A stretch of 64,000 bases of DNA, taken from positions 1 through 64,000 of the forward strand of contig NZ_QZWZ01000005.1 of NCBI RefSeq assembly GCF_003601975.1. The letters run 5' to 3'. The notes under the pieces are model-generated. The model ran no database searches. It was not told the origin of the DNA and saw only the letters and a list, made by a program, of their open reading frames with translations. Position numbers and translations under genes: made by a program. Numbering within the stretch: position 1 is the stretch's first letter; the number at the start of each line of letters is the position of its first letter. Below are positions 51,366 through 59,809 of the stretch, in pieces. Source of the stretch: Mesorhizobium waimense. GTDB taxonomy: Bacteria; Pseudomonadota; Alphaproteobacteria; Rhizobiales; Rhizobiaceae.

Positions 51366-52462
51366 TGCAGATCTGGAACCAGATGGGCTATCCGCACGAG
51401 TATACGACGGCAACCGATGTCGCAGGACATGAGCACATCGTGGTTATCGTCAAGGGTACGTTCGATTTTCCAGCGACGTCTGGCGGAGCAGTGCAGAAAT
51501 CGGCCCAGCAAGTCCCTCTCGTCATGGCCGACATGTCCACCGGTGCGCCCGGGTTCTCGGCCACGCTGTGGGAGTCCGATTTCGCCTTCCGCAAGCCACG
51601 TTGCGACGTGGTCGTTAATGGTTTTGCCCATGCGCCCGGAGGGCGCCCAACCGAGCGGGTGCCGGTGGGCATCAAGGTTGGCAACTGGTCGAAGTTGTTC
51701 GAAGTCATTGGTCACCGTGAGTGGCGCGCCATCGGGCCCGTATTTACAGCGACGTCGCCGCAGCCTTTCTTGAAATTGCCGATCTCCTATGACGTTGCCT
51801 GGGGCGGCGTCGACCGGTTGGACCCCGAGGACAAGCTGCCCGCCAGTTACAAATACAACCCGGTCGGCACTGGCTGGTCGCGTACCAAGAACCAGCGTCT
51901 CATTCCGGGCCTGCGGTTGCCGAACACACAGGCCATAGGCGAAGAGATCCGCTCGCCCTTCGGCGACTACAGACCGATGAGCTTCGGGCCGATGGGCCGG
52001 GGCTGGCCCGGCCGCATCGAGTATGGCGGCACCTATGACGACAACTGGATGAAGAGCATCTTTCCGTTCCTGCCGCCGGATTTCGACGAGCGCTATTTCC
52101 AAATGGCGCCAGTCGACCAGCAGATCGACCACCCGCGCGGTGGCGAAGAGGTGCAGTTGGTCAATCTGACGCCAGAAGGACGGCTGGGCTTTCGCCTTCC
52201 TTCGGCTGGACTCTCGATGACGTTATTCAAGCAACAGCAAAGGGTGTTCGATGGGAGCGTGCTGCCGGATACACTACTTGTAGATGCGGAGAATCGGCGA
52301 TTTTCCTTGGTCTGGCGTGTCTCACATAGAATCCAGCGCATGATCCTGGAGTTTACAGAGTGCTGGGTCGGCCCGCCTAGTGAGTCAATGTTGCGGGCAA
52401 TAGACAGAGGCAAAGAGTACATCCGCGCAAACCTGAAAACACCCACGGACACCGACGCATGA
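51365..52462 (+). CDS. DUF2169-family T6SS adaptor protein
   Basis: A 365-residue DUF2169 protein. Features include QIWNQMGYPHEYTTATDVAG and VVIVKGTFDFPATSGGAVQK near the start, DVVVNGFAHAPGGRPTERVP, the YDVAWGGVDR motif near residue 145, FGPMGRGWPGRIEYGGTYDD and FQMAPVDQQIDHPRGGEEVQ. Members in T6SS clusters sit next to PAAR or PAAR-like genes and help load the cargo on VgrG. It has no signal peptide or membrane helix. Its ATG shares one base with the tagF stop (TGATG), and its stop shares ATGA with the next gene, which points to a co-translated set. Confidence 0.88.
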   Translation: MQIWNQMGYPHEYTTATDVAGHEHIVVIVKGTFDFPATSGGAVQKSAQQVPLVMADMSTGAPGFSATLWESDFAFRKPRCDVVVNGFAHAPGGRPTERVPVGIKVGNWSKLFEVIGHREWRAIGPVFTATSPQPFLKLPISYDVAWGGVDRLDPEDKLPASYKYNPVGTGWSRTKNQRLIPGLRLPNTQAIGEEIRSPFGDYRPMSFGPMGRGWPGRIEYGGTYDDNWMKSIFPFLPPDFDERYFQMAPVDQQIDHPRGGEEVQLVNLTPEGRLGFRLPSAGLSMTLFKQQQRVFDGSVLPDTLLVDAENRRFSLVWRVSHRIQRMILEFTECWVGPPSESMLRAIDRGKEYIRANLKTPTDTDA

Positions 52463-53478
52463 ACGAGTCGGTTGAAATCGCCTCGATCGGCATGGTCACG
52501 GCTGTCGGCCTCGATGCCCCATCTTCGTGCGCGGCCATGCGTGCGAAACTAGACGGGTTTCAAGAGACACGTTTTCGTGGGCCGCGTGGCGGCTGGCTGA
52601 TCGGGGCGCCGGTGCCGCTTCCCAGAACTTGGATCGGGGAGAAGCGCATTGCACATCTCGCCGCAGGCGCAATTGTCGAAGCGTTCGGCGGAGTTCCTGA
52701 AGCACGCGGTCAAACAGCCTTGATCCTATGCATCGGTGAAGAAGGCAGGCCAGGCCATCCCGTCCGCAATCCTGCCAACCTGTTGCGACGCATCGCCGAC
52801 ATCGTGGAGGTCGAGGCATATTCGCGCTCTAGGGTAATCGCTCATGGTCGCCCCTCCGGGCATGTCGCTCTCGAGCAGGCGCGGCGGCTCATTTCTTCCG
52901 GCGAAACGTCTTACATTATGATCGTCGGCGTCGACAGCTATCTGACCTCGGAGACCATTCGCCACTACGTCGGCGAGAACCGCATTCTTGCGCCGCAAAA
53001 TCCAAATGGGTTCATCCCAGGCGAAGCGGGCGCCGCGGTCTTGTTGTCGAAACGGAGCAGCAGGACTCTACGATTGACTGGCCTCGGTCTGACCCGCGAG
53101 CTTGCCGCAATCTACAACAAAGAGGATCTTCCTCTTCGAGGCGATGGGATGACGGCCGCCTACCGCGCTGCGCTAGACCAGACCGGCATCGAAATGAACG
53201 GGCTTGGTTACCGGATATCTGATCTCGTAGGCGAGCAGTATTGGTTCCGGCAGACAGCACTGGCGTCATTGAGATTGGTCCGGGGACGCCATGCCTTCCA
53301 AGATCTGTTGTCGCCGACCGAATTCGTGGGCAACGTTGGCGCGGCGGTCGTACCTATGATGATCGGGATGGCATGGACCGCAACCTGGAAGGGTTACGAC
53401 AAGGGCAATCCGGTCCTTATCGAAGCATCCAACGACAGTGGCGCATGCGGCGCCGCCATTTTTGCGGCTGCAAGCTGA
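52459..53478 (+). CDS. Ketosynthase-fold protein lacking the catalytic Cys (T6SS cargo module)
   Basis: 339 residues with the thiolase/beta-ketoacyl synthase fold: IASIGMVTAVGLDAPSSCAA at the start, ALEQARRLISSGETSYIMIV with VDSYLTSET, and FIPGEAGAAVLLSK as the second-half strand. The end has VGNVGAAVVPMMIGMAWTA and SNDSGACGAAIF, typical of ketosynthases. At the nucleophile-elbow position (residues 130-134) it reads GRPSG where active enzymes have ACSSG or similar, so Cys is replaced by Arg and normal condensation should not occur. Such proteins recur beside DUF2169 and PAAR-like genes, so a structural or chaperone role is likely. Overlaps of four bases upstream and one base downstream. Confidence 0.85.
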   Translation: MNESVEIASIGMVTAVGLDAPSSCAAMRAKLDGFQETRFRGPRGGWLIGAPVPLPRTWIGEKRIAHLAAGAIVEAFGGVPEARGQTALILCIGEEGRPGHPVRNPANLLRRIADIVEVEAYSRSRVIAHGRPSGHVALEQARRLISSGETSYIMIVGVDSYLTSETIRHYVGENRILAPQNPNGFIPGEAGAAVLLSKRSSRTLRLTGLGLTRELAAIYNKEDLPLRGDGMTAAYRAALDQTGIEMNGLGYRISDLVGEQYWFRQTALASLRLVRGRHAFQDLLSPTEFVGNVGAAVVPMMIGMAWTATWKGYDKGNPVLIEASNDSGACGAAIFAAAS

Positions 53479-54449
53479 TGTCGACAAACGTTTTTGCCAA
53501 TGGTTTGGAAATTTCCGGCAAAGCCGTTGACGCAAAAACCTTGGGGGCGTTTCCGGACGTGTGCTTCACGCCGCCCGAAAATCCGGCCACGCCACCGGGC
53601 GTACCGGTCCCCTACCCAAGTTTCGGCTTCGCATCGGACACCGACAAAGGAACGGGTACCGTCAAGATCGCCAACAAGACCGTTAACATTAAGAACCAGT
53701 CGTATCTGACGAAGACCTCCGGCACCGAGGCCGGATGCGCGGCGAAGAAGGGCGTCATTACGTCCAAGAACACCGGCAAAGAATATTTCAATTCTTGGTC
53801 GAGCGACGTTAAGTTCGACGGCGAGCCCGTCGTTCGCCATACGGATCTGGCAACGAACAATCACGCCTCGCCCCAGGGAAATACGCCGCCCATGACGCAT
53901 GCGGCGCAGTGGGAGGTCGATGGCGTCTCGTGCAAAACGATCCTGACCAGAAACGACATGGTTCTTCACCGCCACGGTGACAGCACGTGCGACAGCAAGA
54001 AAGGGGAATGGTCGGAACACTACGTAGAAAATCAGTTCATGGCAGTGTCCGGTAATCGCAATAAGACCAAGGCTAAGTTCAAGAACTACAAATGTGACGA
54101 CGCTCCCTGCCTCTGCATGCACTCCAAATGGACCAAAGGCGATACCAAGCCTAGTGGCATCAGAAACGGTCAAACCACCGGAACGGACCACTACGATAAG
54201 AGCAAGGTATGTCGTGACAGCCTGAAGAATGACGATCCAAACCTAGGTGAGTTCACCGACACCTGCGCAGAAGCATCCGCGGAAAATCACGAGAACATGG
54301 CCGGCAAATCCGCTGCGGAGAAGGCAAGAGTGGCCGCCTGTTTGGTCGCGGTCTTCCTTGCTCACATACAGGAAAAGATCAACGAGCATAGGAAGGCGAC
54401 CGGCAAGCCGCCTATGAGCATCAAAGACGTCCGGGCCATGACAAGGTAG
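53478..54449 (+). CDS. DUF4150 PAAR-like protein with Cys-rich C-terminal domain, candidate T6SS effector
   Basis: 323 residues. Residues about 18-135 are a DUF4150/PAAR-like tip domain: AFPDVCFTPPENPATPPGVP, YPSFGFASDTDKGTGTVKI, KTSGTEAGCAAKKGVIT, VKFDGEPVVRHTD and HASPQGNTPP. Residues 136-323 are an extra domain not recognised, with HRHGDSTCDSKKGEWSEHYV, YKCDDAPCLCMHSKWTKGD, TGTDHYDKSKVCRDSL and an amphipathic end AACLVAVFLAHIQEKINEHR. Cys and His are enriched, so metal binding or disulfides are possible. In this position the domain is expected to be a toxin delivered on the VgrG tip. The gene is less GC-rich than the core genes. The ATG shares one base with the upstream stop. Confidence 0.82.
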   Translation: MSTNVFANGLEISGKAVDAKTLGAFPDVCFTPPENPATPPGVPVPYPSFGFASDTDKGTGTVKIANKTVNIKNQSYLTKTSGTEAGCAAKKGVITSKNTGKEYFNSWSSDVKFDGEPVVRHTDLATNNHASPQGNTPPMTHAAQWEVDGVSCKTILTRNDMVLHRHGDSTCDSKKGEWSEHYVENQFMAVSGNRNKTKAKFKNYKCDDAPCLCMHSKWTKGDTKPSGIRNGQTTGTDHYDKSKVCRDSLKNDDPNLGEFTDTCAEASAENHENMAGKSAAEKARVAACLVAVFLAHIQEKINEHRKATGKPPMSIKDVRAMTR

Positions 54450-54458
54450 GAGTTAGCC

Positions 54459-55370
54459 GTGAGCAAGTTCACCGACGACATCGAAACGATCCTCCGGGAC
54501 CCACGGTATCATGCGCAATGTATGCAGATCGTACCGTTCGGACGGGATCACTGCGCCCTCCTTTTCGAACTGGGAACGCAGGACCACGACATCGCCTATT
54601 CCGTTGTTTTCGAAGTCAGTAGCTTCGCTCCCGGAACCCAGAGCCAAACCTTGAAGCTTAACGACTGGCTTGCATCTCTCGCCTCGCCAAGCCTCACCAA
54701 CCTTTTTGCCCTTGAAGTGGGAAGGGTGGTCTGGCGTTACCGCAATGGCAGTTGGACCTCGACGAAAGTTGCAAAGAATTTGATGCAGCGTGTGTGGTCC
54801 TACGGCGACAGTCTCACTCTCATGGTTGGAGACAAGGGGCAGTCATGGGCGTTTGACGGGAATGCTTGGTCGGCGTTGAAACCCGATCGCCCTCATCGCT
54901 TGCGAGACGTCCATGGAGCACGGCGCGATCTTATCCACTGCGTGGGGCAGGTAGGAACTCTGCAGCGGCTGGCCGGAGACGGATGGAGGGCAATCGATCT
55001 GCCCATCGAAAACGATCTTTGGGGCGTGTTCGTAACGCCGGATGGCGTCGTTCGGGCCTGCGGCAACGACGGCACGTGTATCCGTGTGGTGAACGAGGAA
55101 ATGATCGAACTGGAAGCCCCAAAGAGCAGATTTTTCTGCGTTCACCAGTTTCAGGGGGAGGTATACTGGGGCGACAGCGAGTTTGGCATCTACCGAGAGC
55201 AAGGCGACCAGCTCGTCCAGTTCCACCCTGCCGGTACAGGCTGGGACATGCGTTCAGACGCTGAGTATCTCTATCTTGTCGGAAATGGCATTGCCTGGCG
55301 CTTCGACGGCAAGAAATGGAACTCGTTACAGCTTGACTATGACGGCACCGACCTTCGCTTGATCCAATAG
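54459..55370 (+). CDS. Propeller-like cytoplasmic protein, candidate immunity protein
   Basis: A 303-residue protein with no recognised family. Trp/Gly-centred repeats suggest a beta-propeller: GRVVWRYRNGSWTSTKVAKN, GQSWAFDGNAWSALKPD, LQRLAGDGWRAIDLP, GVVRACGNDGTCIRVVN, YWGDSEFGIYREQGDQLVQF and IAWRFDGKKWNSLQLD. The N-terminal 65 residues look alpha/beta. There is no signal peptide or membrane helix. It directly follows the candidate toxin by nine bases with TAGGAG before its GTG start, and is last in the operon: the usual place for an immunity gene. A cytoplasmic location would imply that the toxin acts inside the target cell. The function is inference. Confidence 0.6.
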   Translation: MSKFTDDIETILRDPRYHAQCMQIVPFGRDHCALLFELGTQDHDIAYSVVFEVSSFAPGTQSQTLKLNDWLASLASPSLTNLFALEVGRVVWRYRNGSWTSTKVAKNLMQRVWSYGDSLTLMVGDKGQSWAFDGNAWSALKPDRPHRLRDVHGARRDLIHCVGQVGTLQRLAGDGWRAIDLPIENDLWGVFVTPDGVVRACGNDGTCIRVVNEEMIELEAPKSRFFCVHQFQGEVYWGDSEFGIYREQGDQLVQFHPAGTGWDMRSDAEYLYLVGNGIAWRFDGKKWNSLQLDYDGTDLRLIQ

Positions 55371-55712
55371 TCAGCGTGGCAGATGAGCGGCGAGATACTT
55401 CCGCACACTCGCAAGATTCAGCTGTGATACGGCAATCGGCTGAGCTGTGGGTTGAAGCATCCTAATGACGAATAATTCGCCCGCCTCCGGATATTCGGCA
55501 AATCGTTCATTGGCGATCTCGCGACCTATATCGCCCGCGACGCGCAATCCGTCCAGGTGCGCCTCCAGCCGTTCTACCAATCGCGCTAGCCGATCTTCGT
55601 CCATGTCGGGATTCTCTTCTGGATGAAGCAGATGGTAGTCGTAAGCCGTCCAAAGGAAGGCAGCCATCTCCGCGTGCTGGCGCACGATCTCGCGAAGGAC
55701 CGGAACAGACAT
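55371..55712 (-). CDS. TIGR02270-like protein, N-terminal part only
   Basis: A 113-residue protein matching only the start of the T6SS-linked TIGR02270 family (usually about 400 residues, HEAT-like). Visible are LREIVRQHAEMAAFLWTAYD, RLARLVERLEAHLDGLRVAG and ANERFAEYPEAGELFVIRML. It stops at once after SVRKYLAAHLPR, so the repeat region is missing, by truncation or as a short variant. Its ATG shares one base with the DUF6484 stop, and its own stop abuts the convergent propeller gene with no spacer, which suggests that a rearrangement cut it there. Role unknown; family members travel with VgrG. Confidence 0.65.
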   Translation of the reverse strand: MSVPVLREIVRQHAEMAAFLWTAYDYHLLHPEENPDMDEDRLARLVERLEAHLDGLRVAGDIGREIANERFAEYPEAGELFVIRMLQPTAQPIAVSQLNLASVRKYLAAHLPR

Positions 55713-56134
55713 TAGTTCAGGTTGATCGAACCGCCTCGAATGCGGTTCGATGCGCTCGCGTGACTGACAAGGTAGGTGCCGCGAATTGTTATGTGCCCGT
55801 CCTTTTCCATGACAATCGTGGCTTTGCCGCAACGCAGCTCAAGACGTTCGTCGGCGTTAATTTGCACACTCTCCCCGTCCCGAATGACCCGCGCCGCCGA
55901 TTTACGGCCAGGATCGACAATGCGCCCGACGATCAAAGGCATCCGTGGGTCACCTCCCTGGAACAGCAGCGCAACTTCCGAGCCAATCATCGAAGATGTC
56001 AGTTCGGTGAGGCTGCGCGCCGGAAGCGCTGTCTCCTTCGGGTTACCGGGAAAAACGACCAGTGGCATGGTATCATCGAATCCTAAGAATATCCCGATTA
56101 CCACGCCCTCGATTTTCGTGACCGCTCTGGCCAT
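55712..56134 (-). CDS. DUF6484-family VgrG-associated protein
   Basis: 140 residues. KIEGVVIGIFLGFDDTMPLV opens a small beta-barrel, FPGNPKETALPARSLTELTS and EVALLFQGGDPRMPLIVGRI follow, as in the DUF6484 family of VgrG operons. The C-terminal 45 residues (ELRCGKATIVMEKDGHITIR, then RIRGGSINLN) match the pattern of the VgrG C-terminus encoded just upstream (IKCGSAAIGMKKDGTITIE, then KGSKINQN). The protein may therefore imitate or extend the VgrG needle tip, perhaps as an adaptor. The start is 13 bases after the vgrG stop. Confidence 0.82.
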   Translation of the reverse strand: MARAVTKIEGVVIGIFLGFDDTMPLVVFPGNPKETALPARSLTELTSSMIGSEVALLFQGGDPRMPLIVGRIVDPGRKSAARVIRDGESVQINADERLELRCGKATIVMEKDGHITIRGTYLVSHASASNRIRGGSINLN

Positions 56135-56147
56135 CCTGTACCGTCTC

Positions 56148-58475
56148 TCAGTTCTGGTTGATCTTGCTGCCCTTCATCGTGATATTCTTTGAAGCCTTCA
56201 TCTCGATTTCGCCTGACCCGATGATGGTTATGTCCTTTCCCTCGATGGTGATCGTCCCATCCTTCTTCATGCCGATCGCAGCCGATCCGCACTTGATGAC
56301 GATCGCGTCGCCCGCCTCAATCGACAAGGTCTTCCCAACCTTGATCCCGCCATCCTCACCAATTTCCACCAAACTCTTCTTGGCAATCTTGAGCGCGCGA
56401 TTGCCGCCAACTTCGGTAAGATCATCCTTGGCAATCTTAGCAGAGCGATCTGCGCCGATGTCGGTGCCCTGATTCTTTGCGATCTTGAAGCTCTGGTCGG
56501 CGCCTATCTGCACGCTCTGCGCCGCCGCGATGTTCCAGCTGTCGGCAGCCCCGATGTCGTGGCTCTGCGCCGCCCCCACGGTTACCGACCGTGTCGCACC
56601 GATCGTATTCGCTTGCGGGCCACCCACGGTTCGGGTCTCGGATGCTCCGACACTGTCGACCCTAGCCGCTCCGACAGTGATCGTTTGTACCGCTCCCACC
56701 GTTTGCGTGTGCGCGATGCCAATGGTTTCAGTCGAATTCGACCCAATGCCGATCGTCTCGTTCGACCCCACCGTCAGCGAGCGATTGACACCCACCGTCT
56801 CGGTATCGTTGTTGCCGATATTCGTGGTCTGGTCGACGCCGACCTTGACCGTCTTGTTGTTGCCGACGTCCTCGTCGAGGTTGTGGCCGACGGAGTGCTT
56901 CGCATCGTGGTCGATGCGGTCCGACTGGTCGTGCTGCACCAGCTTGGTGCGGTCGTTCTTGATGAGGAGCTTGTGGTCCTTCTGCGCCTGGAAGTTGACC
57001 AGTTCGGAGCCGGCCTTGTCCTCGAACATCAGCTCGTTGTAGCCGCCGCCACCGAGCGAGGAGTCCGACTTCCACCCGGATTGCGTCGCGTTGCCCGGCA
57101 GCCCGTAGGGCGGCATCTGCGAGGCGTTGTAGACCCGGCCGGTGATGATCGGCAGGTCAGGATCGCCTTCAATGAAGTCGACGATGACCTCCTGGCCGAT
57201 GCGCGGTATCTGGATGAAACCCCAGTTGCTGCCGGCCCAGGTCTGCGAGACCCGCACGAAGCACGAGCTGTTCTCGTCCTTCTTGCCCAGGCGGTCCCAG
57301 TGGAACTGCACCTTCACACGGGCATATTTGTCGGTGAAGATCTCCTGCCCGGACGGGCCGACCACCGTCGCCGTCTGCGGCCCGCGCATGATCGGCCGCG
57401 GCGTGATGCGTGGCGGGCGATAGGGCAAGGCGGTCGGCGCCAGCCCGAGGATCACCTTGAAGTTCTCGCTGCCGACGTCGGCAAGAGCCCTGTAGCCGGG
57501 GTCGAACAGCCTGTATTCGGCGCTGACCACCAGATATTCCTGGTTCTGGTCCTCGCGCGGAAAGCCTTCCAGGTTGAACGTGCAGCCCGAAAACAGGCCG
57601 CGCACCGTTCCGACCGCCGAAATGCGCTGGTGAACGGCCTGAATTTCCTCGCGCCGGATCGCAGCTAAAGTGTCGCCCCGCCCCAATTCGAGATGCGCGC
57701 CGGGGTTGCGGTAATTCTCGCCCGCAGCCTGCTTGTGACCGAACGGCTGAGCGGACTTGGCCATGAGGCTGGCGCCCGGCTTCTCGAAATCATAGTCGGT
57801 GTGGACGTAGGCGCCCGGCCGCACCGAACTTCCCGGAATCCATTCGGTGATGTATTCGACGTCGCGCCGCGAGCCCTGGCCCTCGAAATGATATGGCACC
57901 TTATCGTAACCCGGCGCCGGCTTCAGCTTGCTCATCGCATCGGTGAGCACAAGCGTGTGCTTGCCCTCATCGTGCTCGAAGAAATACAGGATGCCTTCAT
58001 GCTCGAGCAGGCGCTGAACGAAATCCAGATCGGTCTCGTCATACTGCACGCAATATTCGCGCGGCGGATAAGACCCTTGCAGGCGCAGACTGAAATCCGC
58101 GATGCCGGAATCGTTGAAGACCTCCTTGACGATGTCGGGGACGCTTTTCTTCTGGAAAATACGGCAATCCGTGGTGTTGCCGAGAAACCAGAACCACGGC
58201 CTGACGACCGCTTCATAATAGGCCAACCGGTCCTCGATGCGGGTCAGCCGAAACTCGGAGATAAGCCCACTGAACCAACGTTTCGGATCGGATTCGCCTT
58301 CGACCGAAACGGTGCCTCCCAGCATTTTCAGCGGATCGACATCTTGGCTGGTGCTGACGAAACCCACCGTATAGGCAAAGCAGCGGCTGATCTCATCGCG
58401 ACCGACAAGATGGGTAAACGTCAACAGCTCGGCGCCAACCGGCGTCTGCACAACCGTGGCACGTTCGTTCGGCAT
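56148..58475 (-). CDS. vgrG: T6SS spike protein VgrG (TssI)
   Basis: 775 residues. The gp27-like part covers about 1-370: ELLTFTHLVGRDEISRCFAY, LAYYEAVVRPWFWFLGNTTD, LEHEGILYFFEHDEGKHTLV and SARRDVEYITEWIPG-like sequence. The gp5 OB-fold follows (TDKYARVKVQFHWDRLGKKD; AGSNWGFIQIPRIGQEVIVD; GDPDLPIITGRVYNASQMPP). From about 525 to 715 is a needle made of eight-residue repeats of the form TxTVGxNx (for example NETIGIGSNSTETIGIAHTQ). It ends in a KDGTITIEG tip, and no enzymatic extension is fused. It should carry the PAAR-like protein. The ATG at 58475 has GGAGGGG upstream; an in-frame start at 58571 is less likely. Confidence 0.96.
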   Translation of the reverse strand: MPNERATVVQTPVGAELLTFTHLVGRDEISRCFAYTVGFVSTSQDVDPLKMLGGTVSVEGESDPKRWFSGLISEFRLTRIEDRLAYYEAVVRPWFWFLGNTTDCRIFQKKSVPDIVKEVFNDSGIADFSLRLQGSYPPREYCVQYDETDLDFVQRLLEHEGILYFFEHDEGKHTLVLTDAMSKLKPAPGYDKVPYHFEGQGSRRDVEYITEWIPGSSVRPGAYVHTDYDFEKPGASLMAKSAQPFGHKQAAGENYRNPGAHLELGRGDTLAAIRREEIQAVHQRISAVGTVRGLFSGCTFNLEGFPREDQNQEYLVVSAEYRLFDPGYRALADVGSENFKVILGLAPTALPYRPPRITPRPIMRGPQTATVVGPSGQEIFTDKYARVKVQFHWDRLGKKDENSSCFVRVSQTWAGSNWGFIQIPRIGQEVIVDFIEGDPDLPIITGRVYNASQMPPYGLPGNATQSGWKSDSSLGGGGYNELMFEDKAGSELVNFQAQKDHKLLIKNDRTKLVQHDQSDRIDHDAKHSVGHNLDEDVGNNKTVKVGVDQTTNIGNNDTETVGVNRSLTVGSNETIGIGSNSTETIGIAHTQTVGAVQTITVGAARVDSVGASETRTVGGPQANTIGATRSVTVGAAQSHDIGAADSWNIAAAQSVQIGADQSFKIAKNQGTDIGADRSAKIAKDDLTEVGGNRALKIAKKSLVEIGEDGGIKVGKTLSIEAGDAIVIKCGSAAIGMKKDGTITIEGKDITIIGSGEIEMKASKNITMKGSKINQN

Positions 58476-58765
58476 GGGTCGTGCCCCTCCAGGACGCGGC
58501 CGCCAGTGTGATGGATTTGAAGTTCCCGCTATGTTAACCGCATCACGTTCGGAAGCTTCTTGGATCGCCACACAAGGCCTTATTCAGCCTAGCATATGTT
58601 TTCCCGCCGGCCAAAAAGAACAAGCGGCGACCGAACCTTGCCCTAAAGTGGGGTTAAAATCGGTAACAGGCTCCAGCGATCGACCGGCTGAAACGCCGCT
58701 GTCCCGCCGTGCTCACAAGCTGCTAGAATGGCGAAGTATCGATTAGCGGTCCGCGGCTATTGCAG

Positions 58766-59809
58766 ATGTTCATCAGTCTCCAGATCAACAACGTCGACGC
58801 CCTGCCCGCCGACATCTCGCCCGGCTACGCTGCCCGTGACCGCAGCTTCGAGATCGGCCGCGAAAATTGCGACTGGACTTTGTCCGACCCGGACAAGTTC
58901 ATCTCCGGCCGGCACTGCGAGGTCCGCTACCAGGCAGGCGCGTTCTGGCTTTACGATGTCTCGCGCAACGGGACCTTCATCAATGGTTCGAGCCAGCGCA
59001 TGGCCGACCCGCATCGGCTCGGTCACGGCGACCGGTTGCTGATCGGCCGCTATGTCATTTTCGTATCGATCGACGACGAACGCGCCACGACCGGTCATCC
59101 TCAAGGCCATGGCTCGACGCAACGGGAAATGCCGAGCGCAACAGGCCGGCCGCAGGACTTCGCGGACAGGCCTTCTTTCAGCTCGGCGGAGCGAGCGCCG
59201 GTGTCGGCGCCGTCGCCGCAACCCATGTCCCTCCCCTCGACGAGGGACGAGGTGCTGCGCGAAATCGCCATCGCGGCCGGCATCTCGCCGGAATTGCTTC
59301 AATCGCGGGACCCGCATGAGGTCGCCGCCGAGATCGGCGCGGTGCTGCGGATAGTGGTCGAGGAACTGGCGATGCTGCTGAAAGCCCGTGCGGCCGCGAA
59401 AATCCTGGCCAAGAGTACGCACCGCACGATGATCAGCGCCACGGACAACAATCCCCTGAAGTTCGTGCCTGGAACCGACGACATCCTTGAAATCATGTTC
59501 GCGCGGCGCAGGGCCGGCTATCTCGACGCCAGGCACAGCGTCGAAGACGCTTTCCGCGACCTGAAGGCGCATGAATTCGCCACCTATGCCGCCATGCAGG
59601 CCGCGCTCTCCCGGCTGCTCGACGACCTGTCGCCCGAAGCGGTGGCCAGGAAGCTGCCGCCTGCCTCGTTCACGTCGAAGAAAAGCCAGGCCTGGGATGC
59701 CCTTGTCGCGACATGGCGGAGCATGGAGGAAGCCCACGAAAACGGCATGCTGGATGTATTCCTGGCCTATTTCAGCGACGCCTATGCCAAGGCCGACAAG
59801 CAGAAATAG
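58766..59809 (+). CDS. T6SS-associated FHA-domain protein TagH (copy 2)
   Basis: 347 residues with the TagH layout and a shorter linker than copy 1. The N-terminal FHA domain has FEIGRENCDWTLSDPDKFIS, GRHCEVRYQ and SRNGTFINGSSQRM. After a Ser/Pro linker (about 110-160) the C-terminal type VI FHA region has EIAIAAGISPELLQSRDPHE, SATDNNPLKFVPGTDDILEI and KKSQAWDALVATWRSMEEAH. Phosphothreonine-binding residues (Arg of GRE, Ser-Gly-Arg-His) are kept. It opens a second membrane-complex set, divergent from vgrG across about 290 bp. TTG at 58760 is an alternative start two codons earlier. Confidence 0.87.
   Translation: MFISLQINNVDALPADISPGYAARDRSFEIGRENCDWTLSDPDKFISGRHCEVRYQAGAFWLYDVSRNGTFINGSSQRMADPHRLGHGDRLLIGRYVIFVSIDDERATTGHPQGHGSTQREMPSATGRPQDFADRPSFSSAERAPVSAPSPQPMSLPSTRDEVLREIAIAAGISPELLQSRDPHEVAAEIGAVLRIVVEELAMLLKARAAAKILAKSTHRTMISATDNNPLKFVPGTDDILEIMFARRRAGYLDARHSVEDAFRDLKAHEFATYAAMQAALSRLLDDLSPEAVARKLPPASFTSKKSQAWDALVATWRSMEEAHENGMLDVFLAYFSDAYAKADKQK

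Noticed and set aside
56330..56900. Periodic repeats resembling a CRISPR array
   Set aside because: The period is 24 bp with no unique spacers, and it is in frame within vgrG as eight-residue protein repeats.
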